DNA of 64,000 nucleotides from Streptomyces varsoviensis (GCF_000718635.1 NZ_JOBF01000033.1:124001-188000), one strand, 5' to 3'. Shown: positions 41,838 through 50,223, counted from the stretch's first letter. Notes: generated by a model from the letters alone, not told the origin. Translations and numbers: made by a program.

Positions 41838-42689
41838 TCAGCGGTCGGACGGGGTGCGGTCGAAGCCGCGCACCGCCAGGAACACCACCACGAGCAGGAG
41901 CGCGAGCGTCGCGCCCACGGCCGCGTACAGAGAATCGCCGAGGGGCCACCCCAGCGCCACGCGCCGGGCGGCGTCCACCACATACGTCAGAGGGTTCGCC
42001 TTGGCCACGAACCGCAGCCAGTCGGGCAGCACATGGACCGGCACGAACGCGCTCGACGCGAAGGTCAGAGGGAACATCGCCAGCGGCCCGATGCCGGCGA
42101 CGACCTCCTTGTTGCGCAGCCAGGACCCCAGCGCCAGAAACCCCCAGACCACGGCCCAGGTGACGAACAGCGTCAGCAGCACGGCCACGCCGAGCCCCAG
42201 CGCGCCCCCGCGAGGATGGCAGTCGAGCAGCAGCAGCGCCGTCGCCAGCAACACCGCGAGCTGCGCCGCGACCCGGACCAGGTAGTCCAGGCTGCGGGCC
42301 ACGAGCACCGAGGACATCCGGATCGGCATCGAGCGGAACCGCGACAGCACCCCGTTCTCCATGTCGAACAGCAGGCTGTACCCGGCGCCGGTCGCCGTGC
42401 CGGTGGCGGTCGTGATGAGGATGCCGGGGAGGAGGTAGTCGATGTACGCGACGCCCGCCGGGAAGTTCTTCGGATTCGACATGCTGCCGAACACCTGACT
42501 CATGATGAGCAGCAGGATGAGCGGCTGGACCAGCTCGAACAGCAGCAGCCGCCGGTTGTTCACGAAGGCGCGTAGGGAGCGGCCGGCCAGCACGCCGATC
42601 TGGGTCAGGCGGCCGCTGGCCGGCCAGCCGGGCGCGGAGGACACCCGCACCGGCGGCGCGGCGGGGCTGATGGCCTGGCTCGTCATCAC
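41838..42689 (-). CDS. ABC-2 type exporter permease (DrrB family)
   Basis: 283 aa. Six hydrophobic segments can be read, including LLLFELVQPLILLLIMSQVF (about 50-70), LAVLLATALLLLD, GVAVLLTLFVTWAVVWGFLALGSW and the last ATLALLLVVVFLAVRGF. The internal motif GIGPLAMFPLTFASSAFVP fits ABC-2 exporters for antibiotics. It is downstream of and co-directional with the ATPase gene (63-bp gap), so the two form a two-gene exporter in the cytoplasmic membrane. Possible cargo is the macrolide or the lipopeptide; the sequence does not decide. Confidence 0.9.
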   Translation of the reverse strand: MMTSQAISPAAPPVRVSSAPGWPASGRLTQIGVLAGRSLRAFVNNRRLLLFELVQPLILLLIMSQVFGSMSNPKNFPAGVAYIDYLLPGILITTATGTATGAGYSLLFDMENGVLSRFRSMPIRMSSVLVARSLDYLVRVAAQLAVLLATALLLLDCHPRGGALGLGVAVLLTLFVTWAVVWGFLALGSWLRNKEVVAGIGPLAMFPLTFASSAFVPVHVLPDWLRFVAKANPLTYVVDAARRVALGWPLGDSLYAAVGATLALLLVVVFLAVRGFDRTPSDR

Positions 42690-42752
42690 AACTCCTGGGG
42701 GAGGGCGGCGGGTTCGGGAGGGACGGTCGACGCGGTCCGCGGGCGCGTGACG

Positions 42753-43700
42753 TCAGGTCGCGAGGACGGTCGACCGCCTGGTCAACGCGAGGTACACGTC
42801 GTCCAGCGTCGGCTCCGTCAGGGAGAACCGGGCGACGTCCAACCGCTCCTGGTCCAGGGCTCGGACGACGGTGGCGAGGTCCGCGGACGTCTCGGCCGGG
42901 GCGCTGATGGCACCCCCGGCCCCGTCCTGAGCCGCCGTCAGCCCGGCGCGGTCGAGCGCGAGCACGATGGCGCCGGCGTCCGCGGGATCGGCCGGGACGA
43001 TGTGCACCGCGCGGCTGCCGACCTGGGACTTGAGGTGCGCGCTGGTGCCGGATGCCACCACCGTGCCGTCGGCGAGCACCGTGATGGTCCCGGCGAGCCG
43101 GTCCGCCTCGTCGAGGTACTGGGTCGTCAGCAGCACGGCCGCGCCCTCGCGGACGATGTCCTCGACGACCTCCCACAGCGCCAGCCGGCTGTTCGGGTCG
43201 AGCCCCGTCGTCGGCTCGTCCAGGAAGACCACGTCCGGCCGGCCGACGAGGCTGGTGGCCAGGTCCAGCCGTCGGCGCATGCCGCCGGAGTACGTACGGG
43301 ACGGGCGGTGCGCGGCCTTGGTCAGGTCGAAGATCTCCAGCAGCTCGTGGGCGCGGGCCCGCGCCTGGCGGCGACTCGCGCCGAGCAGCCGGGCGATGAG
43401 GATGAGGTTGTCGGTCCCGGACAGGTTCTCGTCGACGGCGGCGTACTGCCCGGTGAGCCCGATACGGGCGCGGACCTCGTGGCTCCGGTCGACCACGTCG
43501 TAGCCGGCGATGCGCGCGGTGCCGCGGTCCGGCGGCAGCACCGTGCAGAGAATATTGATCAGCGTGGTCTTTCCGGCGCCATTGTGCCCCAGCAGCCCGT
43601 GCACCGTGCCGGCGTGCACCGAGATATCCACGGATGAGAGCGCCGTGACCGGTCCGAAGCTCTTTCCGATTCCGATTGCCTCGATCATCGGTCCCTGCAT
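42753..43700 (-). CDS. ABC exporter ATP-binding protein (DrrA family)
   Basis: 315 aa from the ATG at 43700 (MQGPMIEAIGIG; GGGG lies 7 nt upstream in the mRNA). The ATG at 43688 is also possible; a longer frame to 43775 would overlap the promoter. Walker A GLLGHNGAGKTTL (about 38-50), signature YSGGMRRRLDLA, Walker B DVVFLDEPTTGLDP, H-loop LLTTQYLDEADRL. The C-terminal region of about 90 residues, ending ALDQERLDVARFSLTEPTLDDVYLALTRR, is typical of DrrA-type drug exporters. It supplies ATP hydrolysis for the permease encoded next. Confidence 0.92.
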   Translation of the reverse strand: MQGPMIEAIGIGKSFGPVTALSSVDISVHAGTVHGLLGHNGAGKTTLINILCTVLPPDRGTARIAGYDVVDRSHEVRARIGLTGQYAAVDENLSGTDNLILIARLLGASRRQARARAHELLEIFDLTKAAHRPSRTYSGGMRRRLDLATSLVGRPDVVFLDEPTTGLDPNSRLALWEVVEDIVREGAAVLLTTQYLDEADRLAGTITVLADGTVVASGTSAHLKSQVGSRAVHIVPADPADAGAIVLALDRAGLTAAQDGAGGAISAPAETSADLATVVRALDQERLDVARFSLTEPTLDDVYLALTRRSTVLAT

Positions 43701-43759
43701 ATATAACCCCCATGTGCACCACGTCGCCGATGACTTGTTGCCATATCGGCGCGCACGGC

Positions 43760-43789
43760 ACGCTACGGCGACCATTTATGCGGTGTCAA
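43760..43789 (-). promoter_or_regulatory. probable promoter of the ABC exporter operon
   Basis: On the minus strand: TTGACA (43789-43784), 18-nt spacer, TAGCGT (43765-43760). It is a perfect -35 and a TAGNNT -10, about 60 nt before the ATPase start at 43700. Confidence 0.65.
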
Positions 43790-43797
43790 AGATTCGC

Positions 43798-43860
43798 GTT
43801 CGCGAGATGAACACCCGGCCGGCCGGGATCGACGTCCGCCGGGCGCTCCGTTCACGAGAT
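43798..43860. promoter_or_regulatory. pair of 11-nt direct repeats upstream of the exporter promoter
   Basis: GTTCGCGAGAT (43798-43808) and GTTCACGAGAT (43850-43860) differ by one base and are 52 nt apart (about five helical turns), directly behind the exporter -35. They may bind a regulator. The rest of the 465-bp divergent region up to PanD (43861-44165) shows no clear element. Confidence 0.4.
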
Positions 43861-44165
43861 CCGCGCCACACCGGCCGTCCGGACGCGCGCGCCCGGGAAC
43901 AAGCGGAATGCGCCCATCATCTCCGCGTCGCCGGTCCCACCGGCGGGTTCCGGGATTGGCCGCGCCCATTCCCGGCGGCCCGCCGGCCGACTGGTCCCGG
44001 CCTCCTCGACCGCCGCCGCGGCGGCCCGTGTTGGCGAATCCGCACACGGCCGGAATAAGATCCGCGGTAGCCCCGCGTATCCGGCAGTGCCGGTGCACGC
44101 CGACTTCAGGTGTGGCCGATACGCCGCCATGGCATTTCATCCCAGATTTACGGAGTGAATTACTC

Positions 44166-44582
44166 GTGTATCGGACCATGATGAAGTCCAAGATCCACCG
44201 AGCGACCGTCACCCAGGCGGATCTGCACTATGTCGGCTCCCTCACCATCAGTGCCGACCTGATGGAAGCCGCCGATCTGCTGCCCGGTGAAAAGGTGGAC
44301 ATCGTCGACATCGACAATGGCGCGCGGCTTTCCACCTATGTTATCGAGGGGCCCCGGGATACCGGGATCATAGGAATCAACGGGGCCGCCGCCAGGCTCA
44401 TCAGCCCCGGCGATCTCGTCATCATCATCGCGTACGCGCAGGTGACGGACGAGGAGGCCAAGGCGCTGGAGCCGCGCGTGGTCTTCGTGGACCACGAGAA
44501 CAAGGCCACCCACCTCGGCGGCGACCCCGCGGACGTGCCCGCCGGCTCGGGCCTGCTGCGCGGAGACCTCCCTGCCGAATAG
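44166..44582 (+). CDS. panD: aspartate 1-decarboxylase (beta-alanine forming), pyruvoyl-dependent
   Basis: 138 aa from the GTG at 44166 (ACGGAGTGAA upstream; [15 protein letters not shown] aligns with the usual [15 protein letters not shown]). The self-cleavage site is YVGS with Gly24-Ser25, the same numbering as E. coli PanD; cleavage would yield the pyruvoyl group on Ser25. [19 protein letters not shown] is also conserved. It converts L-Asp to beta-alanine and CO2 in the cytoplasm. The C-terminal extension after residue 115 ([13 protein letters not shown]...) is usual in actinomycetes. PanD is normally next to panC; its place here before an NRPS with tailoring genes suggests supply of beta-alanine as a building block or pantetheine precursor (inference). 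Confidence 0.9.
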   Translation: MYRTMMKSKIHRATVTQADLHYVGSLTISADLMEAADLLPGEKVDIVDIDNGARLSTYVIEGPRDTGIIGINGAAARLISPGDLVIIIAYAQVTDEEAKALEPRVVFVDHENKATHLGGDPADVPAGSGLLRGDLPAE

Positions 44583-44629
44583 GCCGAACCAGCCGAATAG
44601 GCCGGGTCAGTCGAACAGGCCGCCGCCCC
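44576..44629 (+). repeat. three 18-nt tandem units over the panD stop
   Basis: Units at 44576, 44594 and 44612 share CGAAYAGGCCG. The first contains the panD stop codon. They lie between panD and the dioxygenase gene; no hairpin is obvious. Confidence 0.6.
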
Positions 44630-44685
44630 GCCCGGGCCCGCACGCCCGCCGAGAGATTTCCCCCTGGACATCTGGAGACGAGAGA

Positions 44686-45498
44686 ATGCGCCTGAACCAG
44701 GAACAAGTCGACCGTTACCACGAGGACGGCTTCCTCACCGTCGAATCCGCGCTGGACCGGGGCGAGGTCGAGCGCCTGCGCGCGGCGTTCACCCGCGACT
44801 GCGAGGTCCCCGGGCCCCAGCGGATCGCCGAGGAGAACGGCGCCGACGTACGCGCCGTATACGCCTCCCACCAGCGCCAGCCGGAGTTCGCCGCGCTCGT
44901 CCGCGACCCGCGCCTCCTCGCGCCGGTCCAGCGGTTGCTCACGGAACAGGTCTACATCTACCAATTCAAGATAAACGCCAAGCCGGCGTTCGGCGGCGAG
45001 AAATGGTCCTGGCACCAGGACTACGTCGCCTGGCGCGTCGCCGACAATCTGCCCGCGCCCCGCCAGGTCAACGTCGGGATATTCCTCGACGACGTCGACG
45101 AGTTCAACGGCCCGGTCATCTACCTGCCCGGCTCGCACCGCTCCGGCCTCGTACGCGACAGCCGGGACGCCGCGGTCAGGTCCGACCAGCACCTCGACCC
45201 CGACGACATCGCCCTCACCAAGGAGCAGTTGGCGGGCCTCGTCGCCGAGCGCGGCATGGTCAGCCCCAAGGGCCCCGCCGGAACGCTCGTCTTCTTCTCG
45301 CCGGAGATCGTGCACGGCTCCGCGCCCAACATGTCGCCGTTCCCCCGCAGGCTCCTCATCACCACCTACAACGACGTGGCCAACCTGCCCAGTTGGACCG
45401 GGGAGCCGCGCCCCGAGTACGTGGTGTGCCGGGACACCACGCCGCTGCGCGCCCGCGAGACGCCCTTCCTCGACGGCCTTGAGACGGTGGCGGCATGA
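44686..45498 (+). CDS. PhyH-family Fe(II)/2-oxoglutarate dioxygenase
   Basis: 270 aa, ATG behind TGGAGACGAGAG. Metal-binding WSWHQDYVAW gives His110 and Asp112; the distal His is in FFSPEIVHGSAPNMSP (about 209), with an Arg (PRRLLITTYNDV) placed to bind 2-oxoglutarate. It resembles ectoine hydroxylase and phytanoyl-CoA dioxygenase relatives that hydroxylate amino acids or carrier-bound acyl groups. The stop overlaps the ATG of the alcohol dehydrogenase gene, so hydroxylation followed by oxidation of the same carbon is a reasonable reading, with the substrate unknown (for example an amino acid for the NRPS or the fatty acyl chain). Confidence 0.9.
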   Translation: MRLNQEQVDRYHEDGFLTVESALDRGEVERLRAAFTRDCEVPGPQRIAEENGADVRAVYASHQRQPEFAALVRDPRLLAPVQRLLTEQVYIYQFKINAKPAFGGEKWSWHQDYVAWRVADNLPAPRQVNVGIFLDDVDEFNGPVIYLPGSHRSGLVRDSRDAAVRSDQHLDPDDIALTKEQLAGLVAERGMVSPKGPAGTLVFFSPEIVHGSAPNMSPFPRRLLITTYNDVANLPSWTGEPRPEYVVCRDTTPLRARETPFLDGLETVAA

Positions 45499-46601
45499 GC
45501 GCCCGCACCGGCCGTGCCGTCGTCCTGGAGAGCTTCGGCCGGCCCTTGGCGCTGCGCACGTTCGACCTCCCGGCCCCGCCCGACGGCGGCATGGTCGTCG
45601 CGTGTACGTACGGCGGGATCTGCGGCACCGACCTCCACCTCCGGCAGGGCCACCTGGCCATCCCCACCCCGCTGGTCCTCGGCCACGAGGGCATCGGCGT
45701 CGTACGCGAACTGGGCGCGGGCGCCGCGCGCGATGCCACGGGCGCCGAGCTGCGGCCGGGGGACACCGTGATGTGGGCGTCCTCGATCGCCTGCGGCCGT
45801 TGCGTCCCGTGCCGGCTGCACCGCGAGCCCACGCTCTGCGAGAACCGGCGTACGTACGGCGTCAACCGCTCCGTCGAGCAGGGCCCGGCCCTCTCCGGCG
45901 CCTGGGCCGACCACATCGTGCTCCAGCCCGGCACCACGGTCGTGCGGCCCGCCGACGGCGTGGACCCGCTCGCCGCGATGTCACTGGCCTGCGCGGGCCC
46001 CACCGTCGTGCACGCCCTGTACGAGCGGCGCCCGGTACGGGTCGGCGAGACCGTGGTGGTCCAGGGCAGCGGCCCGGTCGGCCTCGCCGCCGCGGCGCTC
46101 GCCCAGCTCTCCGGCGCCGCGAAGGTCGTCATCGTCGGCGGCCCAGCCGGCCGGCTGGCGGCCGCCGCCGCGGCGGGCATCGGCGACGCGCACCTCGACA
46201 TCGCGGGCGCCGCCGACCCCGAACAGGTGCTGGACCAGGTGCGCGAGGCGGTCGGCGGCGACGGCGCGGACCTCGTCATCGAGTGCGCGGGCGTGCCCGC
46301 CGCCGTCGCACAGGGCCTGCGACTGGCCCGCCGGGGCGGCTCGTACCTCGTCATCGGCCAGTACACGGACGCCGGGGACACCCTGATCAACCCGCACCAG
46401 ATCGTGCACCGCCAGCTCGACGTGGTCGGCTCCTGGGCGTTCACCGGGGCGCACCTCGTCGAGTACGTGAAGCTGCTCCCGGCGCTCACCGCGCGCTTCG
46501 ACCTCCGCAGCCTGGTCACCGCCTATCCGCTGGAGGAGCACGCCGCGGCGCTGTCGGCGGTCGCGGACGGCTCGGTGATGAAGGCCGTGCTGGCGAGCTG
46601 A
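45495..46601 (+). CDS. zinc-dependent medium-chain alcohol dehydrogenase
   Basis: 368 aa, ATGA overlap with the dioxygenase gene. Catalytic zinc ligands lie in GGICGTDLHLRQGH (about 37-50) and LGHEGIGVV. The structural zinc lobe is SSIACGRCVPCRLHREPTLCENR with four Cys. The NAD(P) fold is VVVQGSGPVGLAAAALA (about 188-204). Of the threonine/sorbitol dehydrogenase type; probably oxidises a secondary or primary alcohol to carbonyl. It likely acts with the upstream dioxygenase. The downstream 339 bp are non-coding. Confidence 0.9.
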   Translation: MSARTGRAVVLESFGRPLALRTFDLPAPPDGGMVVACTYGGICGTDLHLRQGHLAIPTPLVLGHEGIGVVRELGAGAARDATGAELRPGDTVMWASSIACGRCVPCRLHREPTLCENRRTYGVNRSVEQGPALSGAWADHIVLQPGTTVVRPADGVDPLAAMSLACAGPTVVHALYERRPVRVGETVVVQGSGPVGLAAAALAQLSGAAKVVIVGGPAGRLAAAAAAGIGDAHLDIAGAADPEQVLDQVREAVGGDGADLVIECAGVPAAVAQGLRLARRGGSYLVIGQYTDAGDTLINPHQIVHRQLDVVGSWAFTGAHLVEYVKLLPALTARFDLRSLVTAYPLEEHAAALSAVADGSVMKAVLAS

Positions 46602-46693
46602 GCCGCGCCGCGCTTACGGTGGGCACCGCCGCCGCGGGGGACCGCCGGTGCGGCCGGGGCGTGTTCAACCGATCGGATCGGGCAGTTGAATGC

Positions 46694-46733
46694 CCGAGCC
46701 GGGCCCAGTGGAACCGAGCCGGGCCCAGCCGGC
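46694..46733. repeat. 20-nt tandem duplication in the leader of the monooxygenase gene
   Basis: CCGAGCCGGGCCCAG occurs at 46694-46708 and again at 46714-46728 as part of a 20-nt unit. It is inside the non-coding stretch 46602-46940. Confidence 0.6.
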
Positions 46734-46754
46734 CCGTACGCCGCCCGGCGCGCG

Positions 46755-46796
46755 ATGTACGCACGTACGCGCGTACGCACGTATGCACGTATGCGC
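46755..46796. repeat. octamer tandem repeat forming a 42-nt alternating purine-pyrimidine tract
   Basis: Five tandem 8-nt units (GTACGCAC, GTACGCGC, GTACGCAC, GTATGCAC, GTATGCGC) at 46757-46796, with AT before. Every step from 46755 to 46796 alternates purine and pyrimidine, a pattern that favours Z-DNA. Non-coding, 145 nt before the GTG of the monooxygenase gene. Confidence 0.85.
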
Positions 46797-46858
46797 TCAC
46801 CCATCGGCCGACAGGGGCATCCACCGGCCGGCGTGCGTCGCGATGGACCACAGCAGAG

Positions 46859-46881
46859 GCCGCCCGGCAGGGCCGGGCGGC
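46859..46881 (+). terminator. strong hairpin upstream of the monooxygenase gene (terminator or attenuator)
   Basis: Perfect 10-bp stem GCCGCCCGGC (46859-46868) / GCCGGGCGGC (46872-46881) with a 3-nt loop, 59 nt before the GTG start. It may end the panD-PhyH-ADH transcript or attenuate the next gene. Confidence 0.6.
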
Positions 46882-46940
46882 GCGTTCGCAGAGACATTCA
46901 CTGTGCCCTGACGGGGGCACGCGAGAGCGGGGAACGTACG

Positions 46941-47987
46941 GTGGATCTCAGCCTGTTCTATTTCGCCAACGACAGCACCGAACCCGGCGACAAGGGGCGC
47001 TACGAGCTGCTGCTCGAAGGGGCCAAGTTCGCCGACGAGAACGGCTTCTCGGCGGTCTGGACGCCCGAGCGGCACTTCCATCCCTTCGGCGGGATGTACC
47101 CCAACCCCTCCGTGCTGGGCGCGGCCGTCGCCTCGGTGACCGAGCGGGTCGCCATCCGGGCGGGCAGCGTGGTCGCCCCGCTGCACCACCCCGCGCGCAT
47201 CGCGGAGGAGTGGTCCGTCGTCGACAACCTCTCCGGCGGCCGGGTGGGCGTGGCCTTCGCGTCCGGCTGGAACTCCGTGGACTTCGCGCTGCGGCCGGGC
47301 GTCTACGACGAGCGCAAGCGGATCGTCTCCGAGCGGGTGGGGGAGGTGCGCACGCTCTGGCAGGGCGGCAGCGTGCCGGGGACCGACGGTCTCGGCCGGC
47401 CGGTGGACGTACGGGCCTTCCCGCCGCCCGTGCAGCGGGAGCTGCCGGTCTGGCTGACCAGCGGCGGCAGCGTCGAGACGTTCCAGGAGGCCGGGCGGTT
47501 GCGGGCCGGGGTCCTCACCCATCTGCTGGTCCAGGACCTCGACATCCTCGCGGAGAAGATCCGCGAGTACCGCCGGGTCGCCGCCGCCGAACACGACGGC
47601 TGGCCGGGCCATGTGGCGCTGATGGTGCACACCCTCGTCGGCGAGGATGTCGCCGCGGTCAAGGAGCAGGCCCGCCGGCCGCTGACGGAGTACCTCAAGA
47701 GCTCGCTGCACCTGAGCGCCCGCTCCGTCGTCGGCGACTCGGTCGACCTGAGCACGCTGCCCCCGGAGGACGTGGAGTTCCTCGCGGCGCAGTCCTTCGA
47801 GCGCTACTTCCACCAGGGCGGCCTGTTCGGCTCCGTCGAGCACGCCGCCGAGGTGGCCGCGCGCATCGGGGAGATCGGCGTGGACGAGATCGCCTGCCTC
47901 ATCGACTTCGGGGTGCAGACCAAGGACGTCCTCGCGAGCCTCGAACACCTGGGGCGGCTGCGGGCCCTGGTGGCGTCGGCCGGCTGA
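46941..47987 (+). CDS. luciferase-like FMN-dependent monooxygenase (natural-product MupA type)
   Basis: 348 aa from the GTG at 46941 (GAGAGCGGGGAACG upstream). It begins VDLSLFYFANDST and continues with FSAVWTPERHFHPFGGMYPNP, the hallmark of the LLM family found stand-alone or embedded in NRPS/PKS systems. GRVGVAFASGWNSVDFALRP, PVWLTSGGSVETF and the conserved tail LIDFGVQTKDVLASLEHL complete it. These flavin enzymes insert oxygen into carrier-bound or released intermediates. This copy is free-standing. The target could be the lipid or an amino-acid residue of the NRPS product. It has its own leader with a hairpin and repeats. Confidence 0.9.
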   Translation: MDLSLFYFANDSTEPGDKGRYELLLEGAKFADENGFSAVWTPERHFHPFGGMYPNPSVLGAAVASVTERVAIRAGSVVAPLHHPARIAEEWSVVDNLSGGRVGVAFASGWNSVDFALRPGVYDERKRIVSERVGEVRTLWQGGSVPGTDGLGRPVDVRAFPPPVQRELPVWLTSGGSVETFQEAGRLRAGVLTHLLVQDLDILAEKIREYRRVAAAEHDGWPGHVALMVHTLVGEDVAAVKEQARRPLTEYLKSSLHLSARSVVGDSVDLSTLPPEDVEFLAAQSFERYFHQGGLFGSVEHAAEVAARIGEIGVDEIACLIDFGVQTKDVLASLEHLGRLRALVASAG

Positions 47988-48182
47988 CGGCACATCTCGC
48001 AGCAGCGGCGGGGCGGGTCGGTGGCTCCGGTACGAGCGTCGGCACGGCCCGGCGTACGAGCCTCAGGGGGCGGCCACCGGCGGCGCCCCAGCCGCGGCCC
48101 CAGCAGCGACCCCGGCGGCGGCCTTGATCATGTCTTTCGTCAGTGCCGCCGCCTCCGGCCGGCTTGTAGTTTGGGCAGGGTG

Positions 48183-49808
48183 ATGGGGCAGCTCGTTGAA
48201 CAGATGAACCGCCGGCGGCACGAGGTCTCCTCGGCCCTTGCGCAGTCGGGCCCCCGCGAGCGCCTCGCGGACCTCGTGCTGTGGGTGTGCCTGTGCGTGC
48301 CCGTGGCCTACGACCTGATCCGGCTGCCCGCCCCGGCGCTCGCGGTGTACGCGGGGATGCCCGCCCTGGCCCTCGCCATGCTGCTCTCCCGCGCGCTGCC
48401 GCTGCTCTCCCTCTACATCACCGTGGCGCTGAGCCTCGGCGTGACACTGAACCTGTTCAACTCCTCGTTCTGCGTGGCCATGCTCGTCATGGGCTATCTC
48501 GTGGGGCGCAGGACGCGTCAGGAGCGGCCCGCGCTCGTCGGCTTCGCGGTGGTCGCGGCGGCCGGGCTGGTGGCCGTGGCCGCGAGCGGCGAGAACCTGT
48601 GGACCTGGTTCACGATGGCCGTCACCCTCGGCCTGAACGTGCTGCTGCCGTGGATGGCCGGCCGCTACCGGCGCCAGTACGCCGATCTCACGCGGGCGGG
48701 CTGGGAGCTGGCCGAGCGCATGGAGCGCGAGCAGCAGATCATCGCGGACCGCACCCGGCTGCGCGAGCGGTCACGGATCGCCGGCGACATGCACGACTCC
48801 CTCGGGCACGAGCTGAGCCTGCTGGCGCTGCGCGCCGGGGCCCTGGAGATGGCCCCCGACCTCGACGAGCGCCACCGCAAGGCCGCGGGGGAGCTGCGCG
48901 CCGCGGCGGCGAGCGTCACCGAGAGCCTGCACGACGTGATCGGGGTGCTGCGCGAGGACGCGGAGACGGCCCCCAAGGCCCCGGCGCGGGAGTCCGTCAC
49001 GGATCTGGTGGAGCGGGCCGTCGCCTCCGGTCTGGCCGTCGACCTCGCCGAAGAGGGCGAGCCGGTGCGGCTCGCGTTCATGGTGGACCGCGCCCTGTAC
49101 CGGGTGGTCCAGGAGTCGCTCACCAACGCGGCCAAGCACGCGCCGGGCGCGGCCGTCTCGGTGCGGATCGCGCATCTGGCGGACGCCACGGAGGTACGGG
49201 TCGTCAACGGGCCGCCCCCGGCGCGCCCCGACGCCCCCTCGGCGCGGCACACGGGGCTCCCCTCGGGGAAGAACGGACTGGTGGGGTTGCGTGAGCGGGT
49301 GCGGCTCGCGGGCGGGACGCTGCGCACCGGGCCGTACGAGGGCGGCTTCGAGGTGACGGCGCGGCTGCCGCACGCGGCGGGCGCGGCGCGGCCGGCGGGG
49401 CAGGAGAGCGCGCGCGAGGACGCGTCGGAGTCCGCTTTCCAGCGCCGGCACGCGCAGCGCCGGGCCCGCCGCGGCCTGAAGCAGGTGATCCTCGTGCCGC
49501 TGGCGGTGGCCGCGGTGCTGGCCGCGCTGATGGGGGGCTTCTCCTATATCCAGACGGAGCAGTCCGTCCTGGACTCGGGGGACTACGAGCGGCTGCGCGT
49601 CGGGCAGCGGCGCTCGGACGCGGAGGACCTGCTGCCGTCGCTGCAGACGGATGTGCCGCCGCGCCGGGACGTGAAGCCGATGCCGCACGACTCCACGTGC
49701 CGCTACTACCGGATGTCGCGGGAGCCGGACCCGACGCACGCCTACCGGGTGTGCTTCGCGCACGGCCGCCTCGCGGCCAAGGACGTGGTTCCGCTTCCGG
49801 GCGACTGA
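48183..49808 (+). CDS. orphan sensor histidine kinase with an extra C-terminal membrane segment
   Basis: 541 aa from the ATG at 48183 (GCAGGGTG upstream). Five to six hydrophobic helices lie at about 29-155, then a coiled-coil linker, the HisKA_3 dimerisation box RIAGDMHDSLGHELSLLALRAG with phospho-acceptor His204, and a HATPase region (ESLTNAAKHAPG near 315, then NGLVGLRERVRLAGGTL). Unlike usual NarL-type kinases, a further transmembrane helix (about 434-455, ILVPLAVAAVLAALMGGFSY) and a short 80-residue domain with a single Cys pair (TCRYYRM...YRVCFA) follow. That tail may face outside. No response-regulator gene is adjacent, so the partner is elsewhere. Confidence 0.88.
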   Translation: MGQLVEQMNRRRHEVSSALAQSGPRERLADLVLWVCLCVPVAYDLIRLPAPALAVYAGMPALALAMLLSRALPLLSLYITVALSLGVTLNLFNSSFCVAMLVMGYLVGRRTRQERPALVGFAVVAAAGLVAVAASGENLWTWFTMAVTLGLNVLLPWMAGRYRRQYADLTRAGWELAERMEREQQIIADRTRLRERSRIAGDMHDSLGHELSLLALRAGALEMAPDLDERHRKAAGELRAAAASVTESLHDVIGVLREDAETAPKAPARESVTDLVERAVASGLAVDLAEEGEPVRLAFMVDRALYRVVQESLTNAAKHAPGAAVSVRIAHLADATEVRVVNGPPPARPDAPSARHTGLPSGKNGLVGLRERVRLAGGTLRTGPYEGGFEVTARLPHAAGAARPAGQESAREDASESAFQRRHAQRRARRGLKQVILVPLAVAAVLAALMGGFSYIQTEQSVLDSGDYERLRVGQRRSDAEDLLPSLQTDVPPRRDVKPMPHDSTCRYYRMSREPDPTHAYRVCFAHGRLAAKDVVPLPGD

Positions 49809-49962
49809 GGGCCCGTTCAAGCGCGGAGGGCGCCGGCCGGTGTGCGAATGGCCAACCGGGGCGGGTTCGGCATACCGTGAATGACCTCGGCGAATGATGA
49901 ATCGCTCGGTTGTGGGTCTGCTGCCGTTCGCACGGATTTATCTCTTCCGTTTATAGCGGCCA

Positions 49963-49992
49963 TTGACTCCAAATCGATCACTTGTCTAGTGT
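49963..49992 (+). promoter_or_regulatory. probable promoter of the lipid-starter/NRPS operon
   Basis: TTGACT (49963-49968), 18-nt spacer, TAGTGT (49987-49992). It has the same layout as the exporter promoter. Transcription from here would give a leader of about 275 nt before the fatty acyl-AMP ligase start at 50274. The AT-rich stretch 49938-49990 is unusual in this window. Confidence 0.65.
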
Positions 49993-50200
49993 CGATTCCA
50001 CGCTCGGCCGTCGAGGCGTCGACAGCCGGCACAACGGGGAAGCGGCCGCACGGTTCGCACGGCGAACGCGGCGGCCGAGGCTTGACGGGACGGGGGACCG
50101 CGCGTGCCGCGCGCTACGGGGAGGATTGCGGGCCGCTGTGCATTTCGCGGCCGCAACTGAAATCTTCATTCTGCTCTTTGCCTTGATTCACGATCGCGTC

Positions 50201-50223
50201 GGGTCGCGCTTTTCCCGCGACCC
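50201..50223 (+). promoter_or_regulatory. leader hairpin 50 nt before the fatty acyl-AMP ligase gene
   Basis: Arms GGGTCGCG (50201-50208) and CGCGACCC (50216-50223) around CTTTTCC, within the long leader. Possibly an attenuator or mRNA-stabilising stem. No known riboswitch consensus was recognised in 49993-50273. Confidence 0.45.

Noticed and set aside
43763-44212. Antisense open frames in the exporter-panD intergenic region
   Set aside because: No ribosome site, no domain, and they cover a consensus promoter and the start of panD.
46757-46796. Octamer array considered as CRISPR-like or an iteron origin
   Set aside because: Units are only 8 nt with no spacers, and no Cas or replication genes are nearby. 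Better read as a microsatellite-like, Z-DNA-prone tract.
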